DNA of 64,000 nt, taken from the NCBI GenBank assembly GCA_945873145.1, contig CAMCBZ010000001.1, positions 124,001-188,000 of the forward strand, given 5' to 3'. How positions within the stretch are numbered: position 1 is the stretch's first letter; the number at the start of each line of letters is the position of its first letter. Source of the DNA: an uncultured Prevotella sp. GTDB taxonomy: Bacteria > Bacteroidota > Bacteroidia > Bacteroidales > Bacteroidaceae. A program made the translations under genes and the position numbers. The notes below the pieces were generated by a model. The model ran no database searches. It saw only the letters and a list, made by a program, of their open reading frames with translations, and was not told where the DNA came from. Positions 1 through 10,955 of the stretch are shown in pieces.

Positions 1-42
1 CGGTATGACTCGCAGATTATCTAAGAGGACTTGCTTGTTCAT
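1..42 (-). CDS. apt: probable adenine phosphoribosyltransferase, N-terminal start only (partial)
   Basis: Only the first 14 codons lie in the window, reading leftward from an ATG at 42 (MNKQVLLDNLRVIP); the rest is beyond the left edge. The peptide resembles the beginning of Bacteroidota Apt proteins, which open with a short helix and then a conserved IPDFP segment. Apt salvages adenine by condensing it with PRPP to give AMP in the cytoplasm. The gene follows mnmG on the same strand after a gap of about 130 bases that carries a parS-like palindrome. Neighbourhood (apt after mnmG is common in this phylum as I recall) and the short match are the only support. Confidence 0.5.
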   Translation of the reverse strand, partial: MNKQVLLDNLRVIP

Positions 43-100
43 CTTTTACGTTTTACTTTAATGATTAAGTGGTTTTATTTCAATATCTTACCTGTTTCAC

Positions 101-116
101 GGTTTCACGTGGAACT
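101..116. promoter_or_regulatory. parS-like palindrome (ParB binding site candidate)
   Basis: The 14 bases at 102-115 read GTTTCACGTGGAAC. This matches the core of the conserved bacterial parS 16-mer (TGTTtCACGTGaAACA and its GGAAC variant); only the outermost base on each side differs. A half-copy TGTTTCACGG lies just before it at 93-102. The site sits between mnmG (gidA) and the probable apt gene. gidA is origin-proximal in many bacteria, which fits a segregation site. ParB binding is inferred, not shown. Confidence 0.5.
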
Positions 117-170
117 TTTGTAATTTCCGTCCAATTGATCTCGCAATACGAGAAAGGTAGCAGCCCGTGC

Positions 171-2042
<1,872 letters not shown>

Positions 2043-2098
2043 GTTTTTGTCTTTTTTGGCAAAAGTAAGAAATTAAATTCAATTTTTATCGCTTTTGC

Positions 2099-2129
2099 TT
2101 TGAATTATCGCCAAAATATAGTATTTTTG
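2099..2129 (+). promoter_or_regulatory. Bacteroidota-type promoter for the sdh/frd operon
   Basis: TTTG at 2099-2102, a 19-base spacer, then TATTTTTG at 2122-2129. This fits the Bacteroidota housekeeping promoter TTTG-N19-21-TAnnTTTG exactly. It implies transcription from about 2136 and a leader of roughly 120 nt before sdhC. Confidence 0.7.
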
Positions 2130-2256
2130 CATACTGAAAACGGCTGCGTCTACTATATATAAGGTATAGGAGGGCGTATTGTCGTGCTCACGAAGATGCT
2201 TCAAAGTGTTTATATCGGATTTATCTAACAGTTAAATAATTAAAAGTCAATCATTT

Positions 2257-2940
2257 ATGTGGTTAATCAATTCTCCGATTGGTAGAAAAGTTGTGATGTC
2301 GGTGACCGGCATCTGCCTTATTCTATTCTTGACTTTCCACTGCTGCATGAATGTTGCCGCATTCTTCTCTGGGGATGCGTACAACACGATCTGCGGTCTT
2401 TTGGGAAGCAACTGGTATGCAGTGGCTGGTACTTTGGGCCTGGCTTTCTTGGCCGTGTGTCACATCGTCTATGCCTTCATCCTGACAGCACAGAACCGTC
2501 GTGCACGTGGTGAGCAGCGCTATGCAGTGACAAGCCGCCGTCCTGAGGTGAGCTGGGCTTCGCAAAACATGCTCGTGCTCGGTCTGATCATCCTCATCGG
2601 CCTGCTTCTTCACCTCTACAACTTCTGGGGACACATGATGTTCGCAGAGCTCGCCGGTGTTGAGGTCGCACACGATCCTGCTGACGGCTTCGCCTGGATT
2701 CAGGACACATTCTCCAATCCTGTATTCTCTATCCTGTATCTGATCTGGATCTGCGCTATCTGGTTCCACCTCTCTCACGGCTTCTGGAGCGCTATGCAGA
2801 CACTGGGATGGAGCGGCAAGATCTGGTTGAAGCGCTGGCAGTGCATCGGCATCGTGTATGTCACCATCCTGATGGCTGTCTTTGCCTTCTTGATTCTGTC
2901 CTTCTGGCTCGGCTTTGCCCCCAGCATGTGCAATGCTTAA
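2257..2940 (+). CDS. sdhC: succinate dehydrogenase/fumarate reductase cytochrome b subunit
   Basis: Membrane anchor of the succinate:quinone oxidoreductase; it carries haem b and exchanges electrons with the (mena)quinone pool. The 227-residue protein has about five hydrophobic helices. Histidines suited to haem ligation lie in the helices at FHCCMN, CHIVYAF, HLYNFWGHM and FHLSHGFW. The single large anchor is the type-B arrangement usual in Bacteroidota, so no separate sdhD is expected. It is first in a three-gene operon: the flavoprotein gene begins 41 bases later. In anaerobic relatives the complex mainly reduces fumarate to succinate; the direction cannot be read from sequence. Confidence 0.93.
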   Translation: MWLINSPIGRKVVMSVTGICLILFLTFHCCMNVAAFFSGDAYNTICGLLGSNWYAVAGTLGLAFLAVCHIVYAFILTAQNRRARGEQRYAVTSRRPEVSWASQNMLVLGLIILIGLLLHLYNFWGHMMFAELAGVEVAHDPADGFAWIQDTFSNPVFSILYLIWICAIWFHLSHGFWSAMQTLGWSGKIWLKRWQCIGIVYVTILMAVFAFLILSFWLGFAPSMCNA

Positions 2941-2981
2941 ATCCGATTCCTTACATCATTTATCATTAGCATCAACTAATT

Positions 2982-4931
2982 ATGTCACAAATAGATTCTA
3001 AGATTCCTGAAGGCCCTTTGGCTGAAAAATGGACCAACTATAAAGCACACCAGAAACTGGTCAACCCCGCCAACAAGCGTAAGCTGAGCATCATCGTAGT
3101 GGGTACTGGTTTGGCTGGTGCCAGTGCTGCTGCCTCTCTGGGTGAGATGGGCTTCCATGTGATTAACTTCTGTATCCAGGATTCACCCCGCCGCGCTCAC
3201 TCTATCGCTGCTCAGGGTGGTATCAATGCTGCTAAGAACTACCAAAACGATGGTGACTGCGTTTACCGTCTGTTCTATGATACGATCAAGGGTGGTGACT
3301 ACCGCGCACGTGAGGCCAACGTCTATCGTTTGGCTGAGGTCAGCGCAAACATCATCGACCAGTGTGTCGCTCAGGGCGTGCCTTTCGCACGTGAGTATGG
3401 TGGCATGCTCGCCAACCGCTCTTTCGGTGGTGTGCAGGTAAGCCGTACCTTCTATGCCAAGGGTCAGACCGGTCAGCAGCTGTTGCTCGGTGCTTACTCT
3501 TCTCTGATGAAAGAGGTCAACCGCGGCAGCGTGGAGCTCCACACACGTACCGAGATGGAGGATGTCGTCATTATCGACGGTCGCGCACGCGGTATCATTG
3601 CCAAGAACCTGGTAACCGGTAAGCTCGAGCGCTACTCTGCTCATGCTGTCTGCCTCGCTACCGGTGGATACGGCAATACTTACTTCCTCTCCACCAACGC
3701 CATGGGCTGCAACTGCACCGCTGCACTGCAGGCTTATCGCAAGGGTGCTTACTTCGCTAACCCCTGCTTCGTTCAGATTCACCCGACTTGTATTCCTGTA
3801 CACGGTGACAAGCAGAGTAAGCTGACGCTGATGTCTGAGTCGTTGCGTAACGATGGCCGTATCTGGGTGCCGAAGAAACTTGAGGACGCCAAGAAACTCC
3901 AGCGTGGTGAGATCAAGGGTCGTGACATTCCTGAGGAAGACCGCGACTATTACTTGGAGCGCCGCTATCCTGCCTTCGGTAACCTCGTGCCCCGTGACGT
4001 GGCTTCCCGTGCCGCTAAGGAGCGTACTGACAAAGGCTATGGCGTGAACAACACCGGTCTGGCTGTGTTCCTCGATTTCTCTGAGGCTTTCCAGCGCCTG
4101 GGCCGCGACGTGGTAGACCAGCGTTATGGCAACCTCTTCGATATGTATCAGGAGATCACCGACGTGGATCCGCACGACAACCCGATGATGATCTTCCCCG
4201 CTATCCACTATACCATGGGTGGTCTGTGGGTAGACTATGAGTTGCAGACTTCCATCAAGGGTCTCTTCGCTCTGGGTGAGTGCAACTTCTCTGACCACGG
4301 TGCTAACCGTCTGGGTGCTTCTGCTCTGATGCAGGGCTTGAGCGATGGTTACTTCGTGATTCCTTATACCATGCAGAACTATCTGTCTGACCAGATCACT
4401 GTGCCTTTGTACAGCACCGACCGTCCTGAGTTCGAGGAGGCTGAGAAAGGCGTGGAGGCTGAGATGCAGCGCTTGATGAACACCAAGTATCACGACCAGA
4501 GTGTCGACTCCATCCACAAGAAGCTCTACGGTATCATGTGGAACTACGTCGGCATGGCTCGTAACAAGGAGGGACTCGAAAAGGCTCTGAAGATGCTCAA
4601 GGACATTCGCGTAGAATTCGACGAGCACGTGCGCATCCCTGGCACTCGCGAGGGTCTGAACGTGGAGCTTGACAAGGCTATCCACCTGCGTGACTTCATC
4701 ACCATGGGCGAGCTGATCGCTTACGATGCCCTGAACCGTAACGAGAGCTGCGGTGGACACTTCCGTGAGGAGAGCCAGACCGAGGACGGTGAGGCTAAGC
4801 GTGATGACGAGCACTACATGTATGTGGCTTGCTGGAAGTACAACGGCTCTGACGAGACGGCTCCTGAGCTGCTCAAGGAAGACCTGAACTACCAGTACAT
4901 CAAGGTTCAGACGAGAAACTATAAATCTTAA
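2982..4931 (+). CDS. sdhA: succinate dehydrogenase/fumarate reductase flavoprotein subunit
   Basis: Catalytic subunit with covalently bound FAD that interconverts succinate and fumarate on the cytoplasmic face of the membrane. The FAD-binding [13 protein letters not shown] lies near residues 41-53. The flavin-attachment region [13 protein letters not shown] follows near 72-84, and substrate-site segments include [12 protein letters not shown] and [13 protein letters not shown]. The length of 649 residues matches the Bacteroidota type, which is longer than enterobacterial SdhA. It is the middle gene of the operon; the iron-sulfur subunit starts 16 bases after its stop. The complete operon supports a full complex. 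Confidence 0.96.
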   Translation: MSQIDSKIPEGPLAEKWTNYKAHQKLVNPANKRKLSIIVVGTGLAGASAAASLGEMGFHVINFCIQDSPRRAHSIAAQGGINAAKNYQNDGDCVYRLFYDTIKGGDYRAREANVYRLAEVSANIIDQCVAQGVPFAREYGGMLANRSFGGVQVSRTFYAKGQTGQQLLLGAYSSLMKEVNRGSVELHTRTEMEDVVIIDGRARGIIAKNLVTGKLERYSAHAVCLATGGYGNTYFLSTNAMGCNCTAALQAYRKGAYFANPCFVQIHPTCIPVHGDKQSKLTLMSESLRNDGRIWVPKKLEDAKKLQRGEIKGRDIPEEDRDYYLERRYPAFGNLVPRDVASRAAKERTDKGYGVNNTGLAVFLDFSEAFQRLGRDVVDQRYGNLFDMYQEITDVDPHDNPMMIFPAIHYTMGGLWVDYELQTSIKGLFALGECNFSDHGANRLGASALMQGLSDGYFVIPYTMQNYLSDQITVPLYSTDRPEFEEAEKGVEAEMQRLMNTKYHDQSVDSIHKKLYGIMWNYVGMARNKEGLEKALKMLKDIRVEFDEHVRIPGTREGLNVELDKAIHLRDFITMGELIAYDALNRNESCGGHFREESQTEDGEAKRDDEHYMYVACWKYNGSDETAPELLKEDLNYQYIKVQTRNYKS

Positions 4932-4947
4932 TTAAGGAATCAAGACA

Positions 4948-5703
4948 ATGGATACAAATATTTCATTCACACTGAAAGTATGGCGTCAGAATGGCCCCAC
5001 GGCTGAGGGTCACTTTGATACCTTTGAGATGAAGGATATCCCTGGCGACACCTCTTTCCTGGAGATGCTGGACATCCTCAACGAGCAGCTCATCGAGGCC
5101 AACAAGGAGCCGTTCGTCTTTGACCACGACTGCCGCGAGGGTATCTGCGGTATGTGCTCGCTCTACATCAACGGACATCCTCATGGACCTGCTCAGGGAG
5201 CTACTACTTGCCAGCTCTATATGCGTCGTTTCCACGACGGTGACGTGATCACTGTGGAGCCTTGGCGCTCTGCTGCCTTCCCTGTCATTAAGGACTGCAT
5301 GGTAGACCGCTCTGCTTTTGACAAGATCATCGCCGCTGGTGGTTACACCTCTGTGCGCACGGGTCAGGCTCAGGATGCCAATGCCATCCTCATTCCTAAG
5401 CAGGATGCCGACGAGGCTATGGACTGCGCTACCTGCATCGGCTGCGGTGCTTGCGTAGCAGCCTGCAAGAATGGCTCTGCCATGCTCTTCGTCAGCTCTA
5501 AAGTGAGCCAGTTCGCTCTGCTGCCACAAGGTCGTCCTGAGGCTGCTAAGCGTGCTAAGGCCATGGTCGCTAAGATGGAGGAGCTCGGCTTCGGTAACTG
5601 CACCAACACCCGCGCTTGCGAGGCTGAGTGCCCGAAGAACGAGTCTATCGCTAACATCGCACGCCTCAACCGCGAGTTCATAAAGGCTAAGCTGGCTGAC
5701 TAA
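4948..5703 (+). CDS. sdhB: succinate dehydrogenase/fumarate reductase iron-sulfur subunit
   Basis: Relays electrons between the flavoprotein and the membrane cytochrome through three Fe-S clusters. The plant-type [2Fe-2S] site [16 protein letters not shown] is near residues 62-77. The two C-terminal ferredoxin-like sites are [17 protein letters not shown] and [13 protein letters not shown]. The 251 residues are complete and normal for the family. It is the last gene of the operon; a strong hairpin followed by TTATTTTAT begins 43 bases after the stop and probably ends the transcript. Confidence 0.96.
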   Translation: MDTNISFTLKVWRQNGPTAEGHFDTFEMKDIPGDTSFLEMLDILNEQLIEANKEPFVFDHDCREGICGMCSLYINGHPHGPAQGATTCQLYMRRFHDGDVITVEPWRSAAFPVIKDCMVDRSAFDKIIAAGGYTSVRTGQAQDANAILIPKQDADEAMDCATCIGCGACVAACKNGSAMLFVSSKVSQFALLPQGRPEAAKRAKAMVAKMEELGFGNCTNTRACEAECPKNESIANIARLNREFIKAKLAD

Positions 5704-5745
5704 GTCTTGCTTTAATAGCTGACTGAGTCATGCCTATATATAAAT

Positions 5746-5780
5746 AAGGAGTCCATGCGTATGCAGGACTCCTTATTTTA
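5746..5780 (+). terminator. rho-independent terminator of the sdh/frd operon
   Basis: AAGGAGTCC (5746-5754) pairs perfectly with GGACTCCTT (5766-5774) around an 11-base loop and is followed by ATTTTAT. It overlaps one copy of the recurring TATATATAAxTAAGG motif (5735-5750). Confidence 0.7.
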
Positions 5781-5945
5781 TATGCATAAGACACCTTATT
5801 ATATTGTGCAGCACTCCTTATTGTATATAGGACGGCGCTTTAGTAGCGTAGGGCAGGGGGCGCGTAGGCTCCTGCTAAAGGGCCATGGGCACCGCGTCGG
5901 CTTGTAAGCCGACGAACAGAACACAAGGGGAATAGCCATCGGACG
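5781..5945. repeat. intergenic stretch with motif copies and a short palindrome
   Basis: No gene is seen between the sdhB terminator and the small-gene terminator. Two inverted copies of the AT-rich motif CCTTATTATAT/CCTTATTGTATATA lie at 5792-5805 and 5815-5829. CGTCGGCTTGTAAGCCGACG (5895-5914) is a perfect 9-bp hairpin that looks like an interspersed REP-type element. An 80-codon frame on the minus strand (5799-6041) runs through these hairpins and looks random. Confidence 0.3.
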
Positions 5946-5980
5946 CTTAGCTCTCTCATAAAACAACGAGGGTCGATCCT

Positions 5981-6015
5981 CGTCGGATCGGCCCTCGTTC
6001 TGTTTCTTCAATAGG
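5981..6015 (-). terminator. terminator downstream of the 38-residue small gene
   Basis: On the minus strand AACGAGGGCCGATCC pairs with GGATCGACCCTCGTT around a 5-base loop (15-bp stem with one G-U pair), followed by GTTTTATG. It lies a short distance after the TAA of the small minus-strand gene. Boundaries are approximate to a few bases. Confidence 0.6.
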
Positions 6016-6028
6016 ATTGAATTAATAC

Positions 6029-6145
6029 TTACTGATACCATACCTCTCCACCGAGCTTTTGGCAGAGACTTTCTTCTTCATTCTTTTTCCTTTGGATGTC
6101 TTCCTCTTGGAAGATACCAGCTAGGGTTTTACTACTTGTTTTCAT
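6029..6145 (-). CDS. small 38-residue protein of unknown function
   Basis: The frame begins at the ATG at 6145 and ends at TAA at 6029. It encodes MKTSSKTLAGIFQEEDIQ followed by a charged segment RKKNEEESLCQKLGGEVWYQ. I do not recognise the family. It is hydrophilic, with no signal peptide or membrane helix and one cysteine. A gene is supported by context: a well-formed minus-strand promoter (TTTG-N20-TATTTTTG, 6184-6215) lies about 40 bases upstream, and a 15-bp hairpin terminator lies about 15 bases downstream. The region is divergent from the methyltransferase gene. The alternative is a small regulatory RNA using the same promoter and terminator. Confidence 0.5.
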   Translation of the reverse strand: MKTSSKTLAGIFQEEDIQRKKNEEESLCQKLGGEVWYQ

Positions 6146-6183
6146 GGTCTTTATTTAATGATTGGATATAAAGTTTCACAATG

Positions 6184-6215
6184 CAAAAATAGAAAATATA
6201 TTTGAGAAAACCAAA
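6184..6215 (-). promoter_or_regulatory. promoter of the small minus-strand gene
   Basis: Read on the minus strand, TTTG (complement of 6212-6215), a 20-base spacer and TATTTTTG (complement of 6184-6191) fit the Bacteroidota consensus. It interleaves with the plus-strand promoter at 6201-6233. Confidence 0.6.
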
Positions 6216-6233
6216 TATATTGCAGTATTTTTG
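6201..6233 (+). promoter_or_regulatory. promoter of the methyltransferase gene
   Basis: TTTG at 6201-6204, a 21-base spacer and TATTTTTG at 6226-6233. Transcription would start near 6240, about 30 bases ahead of the methyltransferase ATG at 6272. The element overlaps the opposing promoter at 6184-6215. Confidence 0.6.
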
Positions 6234-6271
6234 CGTTATATGATGATAATTGTAGCATTTTTGAATATTTT

Positions 6272-7492
6272 ATGTGTAATATTGTAATAACTGACTTTGT
6301 ATTGCAACATCGTGAGGACGATGTGAGACAACTTGCTCTTCAAGCCAGCAGGTATCCCGAAGTGGACATGCCCTATGTGCTGGACCAGATTGCAGGGTGG
6401 AAAAAAGCCAAAGAGAAGGTGCCACGATGGGCTGCTTGCAAAGATATCGTCTACCCTCCTCATCTCAATATGGAGCAGTGCAGCTCGCAGGCAACAGCGG
6501 AATATAAGCAGCAACTCGTTGCGACGATACTTGGAGAACAGCGTAAGATGATGACCCTCGTGGATCTCACGGGTGGTTGGGGCGTTGATTTCTCGTTTCT
6601 GGCGCAGGAATTTGGTAAAGCCGTATATGTGGAGCGTGACGAGCATTTGTGCCGTTTGGCGCGTCATAATATGCCTTGCTTGGGCTTGTCCGATGCTGTT
6701 GTTGTCAACGACGACAGCACAAAGTATCTTGCAGGCTTACAGGGTGACGCGCAGCGCTTCTTCTTCATAGATCCGGCCCGGCGCGACGTGCAGGGCAGAA
6801 AGGTCGCCGGATTGGAGGCCTGTACGCCGGATGTGTTGCAACTCTTCGACAGGATGATGCTGTTGTCTACAGGCGTGATGATGAAACTCTCACCGATGCT
6901 TGACTGGCACGAGGCAATTAGACAACTGAGAGAAGCCACTTCGCAAGCTGTGTCCTTTGACGTACATATACTCTCTGTACATAATGAGTGCAAAGAGTTG
7001 CTGGTGGTGTCCACGCATCATCTCCATCCCTTGACAGTAACCTGCGTCAACGATGGCGATACATTTACGTATCATGCGGAGGAAGAAAGACAGTCTGCCG
7101 TCCGATATTGCAGTGCTGAGCAACTGCAAGGCTACCGTTTTCTATATGCTCCCAATGCCAGTCTGATGAAGGCAGGATGCTTCCCGGAACTGTGTGCGAA
7201 GTATGATTTGGATATGGCAGATACCAATTCTCATCTGTTTCTTTCACACGAGATGATTTCTGCTTTTCCCGGCCGTCAGTTTGAGATATTGGCCATTTCA
7301 TCGCTCAATAAGCGCGAGGTGAAACAAACGCTCAAAGACGTTGACCAGGCCAACGTGGCTGTGCGCAACTTCCCCATGACCGCCGTGGAGCTTCGCAAGC
7401 GGCTCCGTCTGCGCGATGGGGGCAATAGCTATATATTTGCTACCACCATCCAGCGCAAACATCTCTTGTTTTTGTGTAGGCCTGCCTCGTGA
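6272..7492 (+). CDS. class I SAM-dependent methyltransferase with THUMP-like domain
   Basis: A 406-residue protein with a SAM-binding motif VDLTGGWGVDFSFL near residue 95 and a downstream FFIDPARRD near 166. The DPARR signature is typical of Bacteroidota methyltransferases carrying a C-terminal THUMP-like/ferredoxin-like domain (PF18096-type), presumed to act on RNA. The N-terminal 90 residues are helical and precede the Rossmann fold. The C-terminal part (about 310-400) holds the THUMP-like region, including SSLNKREVKQTLKD and LRKRLRLRDGG. The substrate is unknown. The start is supported by the promoter 39 bases upstream. It stands alone, about 200 bases from the next gene. Confidence 0.75.
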   Translation: MCNIVITDFVLQHREDDVRQLALQASRYPEVDMPYVLDQIAGWKKAKEKVPRWAACKDIVYPPHLNMEQCSSQATAEYKQQLVATILGEQRKMMTLVDLTGGWGVDFSFLAQEFGKAVYVERDEHLCRLARHNMPCLGLSDAVVVNDDSTKYLAGLQGDAQRFFFIDPARRDVQGRKVAGLEACTPDVLQLFDRMMLLSTGVMMKLSPMLDWHEAIRQLREATSQAVSFDVHILSVHNECKELLVVSTHHLHPLTVTCVNDGDTFTYHAEEERQSAVRYCSAEQLQGYRFLYAPNASLMKAGCFPELCAKYDLDMADTNSHLFLSHEMISAFPGRQFEILAISSLNKREVKQTLKDVDQANVAVRNFPMTAVELRKRLRLRDGGNSYIFATTIQRKHLLFLCRPAS

Positions 7493-7623
7493 TGCTGCAA
7501 TAGTGGCTCTTGTTTCCTGCTTCAGCGCGATGTGGCTTCTCGATGCTCTATAGACGTGGTTTCCTGACGGCAGAAAGCAGAGGTTAGCCTGTTGAATAGA
7601 AATTGTTAATTTGGTCAATACCT

Positions 7624-7654
7624 TTTGCTATTTGACTTAAAATCACTAACTTTG
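7624..7654 (+). promoter_or_regulatory. promoter of the acetyltransferase-like/parE transcription unit
   Basis: TTTG (7624-7627), a 19-base spacer and TAACTTTG (7647-7654) fit the Bacteroidota consensus exactly, about 35 bases ahead of the ATG at 7690. Confidence 0.65.
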
Positions 7655-7689
7655 CAGGTCTTTAATCGTTAAATATAAGAGATTCATTC

Positions 7690-8832
7690 ATGTCCGTAGA
7701 AATTAAGAAGGTAGAGACACGCAAAGAGCTCGCCACATTTATAGACTTCCACTATGACCTTTATGCAGGTTGTCCGTACGATGTGCCCAATCTGTTCATT
7801 GATGAGATGGCAACACTGCGCAAAGACAAGAATGTGGCTTTCGACTTCTGTGAGGCAGAATATTACCTTGCTTACAAGAATGGTAAGTTGGCTGGTCGCG
7901 TAGCAGCCATTATCAACCATCGCGCCAATGAGCGATGGAACGTCAAAGACGTGCGTTTTGGATGGATCGACTTCATTGACGACGTCGAGGTGAGCAAGGC
8001 CTTGCTCGACGCTGTGGCTGAATACGGTCGCAAGAAAGGTATGAACTCTGTTGTCGGACCGCTTGGATTTACCGACCTCGACCCTGAAGGCATGCTCACC
8101 TGGGGCTTTGACAAGCTCGGTACTATGCCTACCATCTACAACTATGCTTACTATCCCGAGCACATGGAAAAGCTGGGAGGTTGGCAGAAAGACAACGACT
8201 ATGTAGAGTATTACATGCCCGTGCCCGACAAGGTGCCCGAGAAATATGAGAAGGTTGCCGCGATTGTGGAGAAGAGATACAACCTGCACGTAAAGAAGAT
8301 CACCAAGGCTGACATCCGCAACGGCTATGCCCATGAGGTATTCCGCGTCATCAACGAGACCTATAAAGACCTTTATGGTTTCGTGGAGCTTACTGAGCGG
8401 CAGATCGACCAATACGTCAAGTCGTATATGCCCGCCTTGGATCTCAATCTCGTAACCGTGATTGTCGACGGCAATAACAATGACCGCATCGCCGGAGTAG
8501 GCATCACCATGCCATCGATGTCGCACGCCATGCAGAAGTGCCATCGTGGACGCTTGCTGCCTTTTGGCTGGTGGCATGTGCTCAGAGCGGCTAAATTCCA
8601 CAAGACCGACGGCGTGGACTTGTTGCTCATCGGCTTCCGTCCCGAATACCGCGCCAAAGGAGCCAACGCACTGCTCTTCGCTGATCTGATCCCAAGATAC
8701 ATCAACTATGGTATCAAGTGGGGAGAGTCGCAGGTAGAGATGGAAAGCAACAGTGGCGTGCAAAGCCAGTGGAGTGCGCTGGAACATATCAATCATAAGC
8801 GTCGCCGTTGCTATCGCAAGGCTATCGACTGA
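7690..8832 (+). CDS. GNAT-fold N-acetyltransferase-like protein of unknown substrate
   Basis: A 380-residue cytoplasmic protein of a family widespread in Bacteroidota and generally annotated as hypothetical or N-acetyltransferase. An acetyltransferase-like N-terminal half contains EAEYYLAYKNGKLAGRVAAI near residues 56-75. A second half with LLLIGFRPEYRAKGANALLFADLI near 318-341 resembles the acetyl-CoA binding helix region. No signal peptide or membrane segment is seen. It probably shares a transcript with parE, which starts 39 bases after its stop. The reaction and substrate cannot be stated from sequence. Confidence 0.6.
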   Translation: MSVEIKKVETRKELATFIDFHYDLYAGCPYDVPNLFIDEMATLRKDKNVAFDFCEAEYYLAYKNGKLAGRVAAIINHRANERWNVKDVRFGWIDFIDDVEVSKALLDAVAEYGRKKGMNSVVGPLGFTDLDPEGMLTWGFDKLGTMPTIYNYAYYPEHMEKLGGWQKDNDYVEYYMPVPDKVPEKYEKVAAIVEKRYNLHVKKITKADIRNGYAHEVFRVINETYKDLYGFVELTERQIDQYVKSYMPALDLNLVTVIVDGNNNDRIAGVGITMPSMSHAMQKCHRGRLLPFGWWHVLRAAKFHKTDGVDLLLIGFRPEYRAKGANALLFADLIPRYINYGIKWGESQVEMESNSGVQSQWSALEHINHKRRRCYRKAID

Positions 8833-8871
8833 CGCAATCATATTGTAAACCCCTCATCCTATCATAACTAA

Positions 8872-10863
8872 ATGTCTGAAAATAAAAATAATAACAACAA
8901 ATCGCAGGAACAGCCCACGGTGGCTTACACAGATGACAACATACGCCATCTCAGTGACATGGAGCACGTGCGTACGCGTCCCGGTATGTATATCGGACGC
9001 TTGGGCGACGGTTCGCTGCCTGAAGATGGCGTATATGTGTTGTTGAAGGAGGTCATCGACAACTCTATCGATGAGTTTAAGATGCACGCCGGAGACCGCA
9101 TTGAGGTGGACATCATCGACAATCTGAGCGTGTCTGTCCGCGACTATGGACGTGGCATTCCTCAGGGTAAGCTTGTAGAGGCTGTCTCTGTGCTCAATAC
9201 AGGAGGTAAATACGATTCCAAGGCTTTTAAGAAAAGTGTGGGACTGAATGGCGTCGGCGTCAAGGCTGTCAACGCTTTGAGTTCCCGTTTTGAGGTGAAG
9301 AGCTATCGTGACGGTACGGTGCGCTGCCTGGTCTTTGAGAAAGGTGTGCTGAAGGAAGACCATACCGAAGACACGCAGGACGAGAATGGTACCTATATCT
9401 TTTTCCGCCCTGACGATACGCTGTTTAAGAACTATTCGTTCCATGACGAGTTTGTGGAGACCATGCTCCGCAACTATACCTACCTCAACTCCGGTCTGAC
9501 GATCATGTACAACGGGCGGCGCATCAAGAGCCGCAACGGTTTGCAGGACCTGCTGATTGACAATATGACCGTAGATCCGCTCTATCCTATTGTGCATATC
9601 AAGGGCGAGGACATCGAGATAGCCTTTACCCATACCAATCAGTATGGCGAGGAGTATCATAGCTTCGTCAACGGACAGCATACCACACAAGGCGGTACGC
9701 ATCAGAGTGCCTTCAAAGAGCATATTGCCAAAACGATTAAAGAGTTCTTTGATAAAAACTACGAGTACACCGATATCCGCAATGGTATTGTTGCCGCTAT
9801 CGCCATCAATGTGGAAGAGCCTGTGTTTGAGAGTCAGACAAAGATCAAGCTTGGCTCTACACTCATGGAACCCGGTGGCGAGACAATCAACAAGTATGTC
9901 GGTGACTTCATCAAGCGTGAGGTCGACAACTACCTGCATATCCATAAAGAGGATGTCGCCGACGTGCTTGAAAACAAGATCAAGGAGAGTGAGCGTGAGC
10001 GTAAGGCAATGGCCGGTGTCACCAAGTTGGCACGTGAGCGCGCCAAGAAAGCCAATCTTCACAACCGCAAACTTCGTGACTGCCGCATCCATTTCTGTGA
10101 TGTCCGTGACGATCGCAAGGAGGAATCTTCCATCTTTATCACTGAGGGAGACTCCGCAAGTGGTAGTATCACCAAGAGTCGCGATGTCAACACGCAGGCT
10201 GTGTTCTCACTTCGTGGTAAGCCACTCAACTGCTTCGGCCTGTCTAAAAAGGTGGTCTATGAGAATGAGGAGTTCAACCTCCTTCAGGCTGCCTTGGACA
10301 TCGAGGACGGCCTCGACGACCTAAGATACAACAAGGTGATCGTGGCCACCGATGCCGATGTAGACGGTATGCACATCCGTCTGCTGGTCATCACATTCTT
10401 CTTGCAGTTCTATCCCGAGCTGATCAAGAAGGGGCATGTCTATGTCTTGCAGACGCCACTCTTCCGTGTTCGCAACCGCCGCTCTAAGATCAAGAACAAG
10501 CAAGTCATCGCTAACGCAGACGCCAAACTGCTGAAGAATGAGAAGAAGAGCGACTTCATCACCCGCTATTGCTATACTGAGCAAGAGCGGCTTGACGCAA
10601 TTCGTGACCTCGGACCGGACCCGGAGATCACACGATTCAAAGGTTTGGGAGAGATCTCGCCCGATGAGTTCGCGCACTTCATAGGCCCGGATATACGTCT
10701 CGAACAGGTCACCTTGCACAAAAACGACCAGGTGCAGAAGCTTCTGGAATACTATATGGGCAAGAATACCATGGAGCGTCAGAACTTCATCATCGACAAT
10801 CTGGTGATCGAAGAGGACAAGCCCGAAGGCGAAGAAGAGGAGAATGTCGACGATGGAGAATAA
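8872..10863 (+). CDS. parE: DNA topoisomerase IV subunit B
   Basis: ATPase subunit of the type IIA topoisomerase that decatenates daughter chromosomes, acting with ParC (not in this window). The N-terminal GHKL ATPase shows VIDNSIDEF (about 62), DYGRGIP (about 93) and [13 protein letters not shown] (about 124). The TOPRIM part has [10 protein letters not shown] near 424 and the DADVDGMH metal site near 494. The length of 663 residues and the [16 protein letters not shown]-terminus suit ParE better than GyrB. The acidic tail [17 protein letters not shown] is unremarkable. It is followed by coaD on the same strand. Confidence 0.93.
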   Translation: MSENKNNNNKSQEQPTVAYTDDNIRHLSDMEHVRTRPGMYIGRLGDGSLPEDGVYVLLKEVIDNSIDEFKMHAGDRIEVDIIDNLSVSVRDYGRGIPQGKLVEAVSVLNTGGKYDSKAFKKSVGLNGVGVKAVNALSSRFEVKSYRDGTVRCLVFEKGVLKEDHTEDTQDENGTYIFFRPDDTLFKNYSFHDEFVETMLRNYTYLNSGLTIMYNGRRIKSRNGLQDLLIDNMTVDPLYPIVHIKGEDIEIAFTHTNQYGEEYHSFVNGQHTTQGGTHQSAFKEHIAKTIKEFFDKNYEYTDIRNGIVAAIAINVEEPVFESQTKIKLGSTLMEPGGETINKYVGDFIKREVDNYLHIHKEDVADVLENKIKESERERKAMAGVTKLARERAKKANLHNRKLRDCRIHFCDVRDDRKEESSIFITEGDSASGSITKSRDVNTQAVFSLRGKPLNCFGLSKKVVYENEEFNLLQAALDIEDGLDDLRYNKVIVATDADVDGMHIRLLVITFFLQFYPELIKKGHVYVLQTPLFRVRNRRSKIKNKQVIANADAKLLKNEKKSDFITRYCYTEQERLDAIRDLGPDPEITRFKGLGEISPDEFAHFIGPDIRLEQVTLHKNDQVQKLLEYYMGKNTMERQNFIIDNLVIEEDKPEGEEEENVDDGE

Positions 10864-10955
10864 GCGTCTCCATGATAGACAAGGATGACGTTTCTTATCA
10901 ACCGGGGCAAAGAAAAGTATATCATACCACAAAAGAAAGGAGGACATGACGGTTT

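Noticed and set aside
3183..4814. 543-codon open frame opposite sdhA
   Set aside because: It lies antisense to a clearly conserved flavoprotein gene; such long antisense frames result from the codon bias of the real gene. No family motifs seen.
5799..6041. 80-codon minus-strand frame after sdhB
   Set aside because: Runs through two hairpins and AT-rich motif copies and overlaps the end of the better supported small gene.
7684..8841. 385-codon open frame opposite the acetyltransferase-like gene
   Set aside because: Shadow frame; the plus-strand gene has a consensus promoter and conserved sequence.
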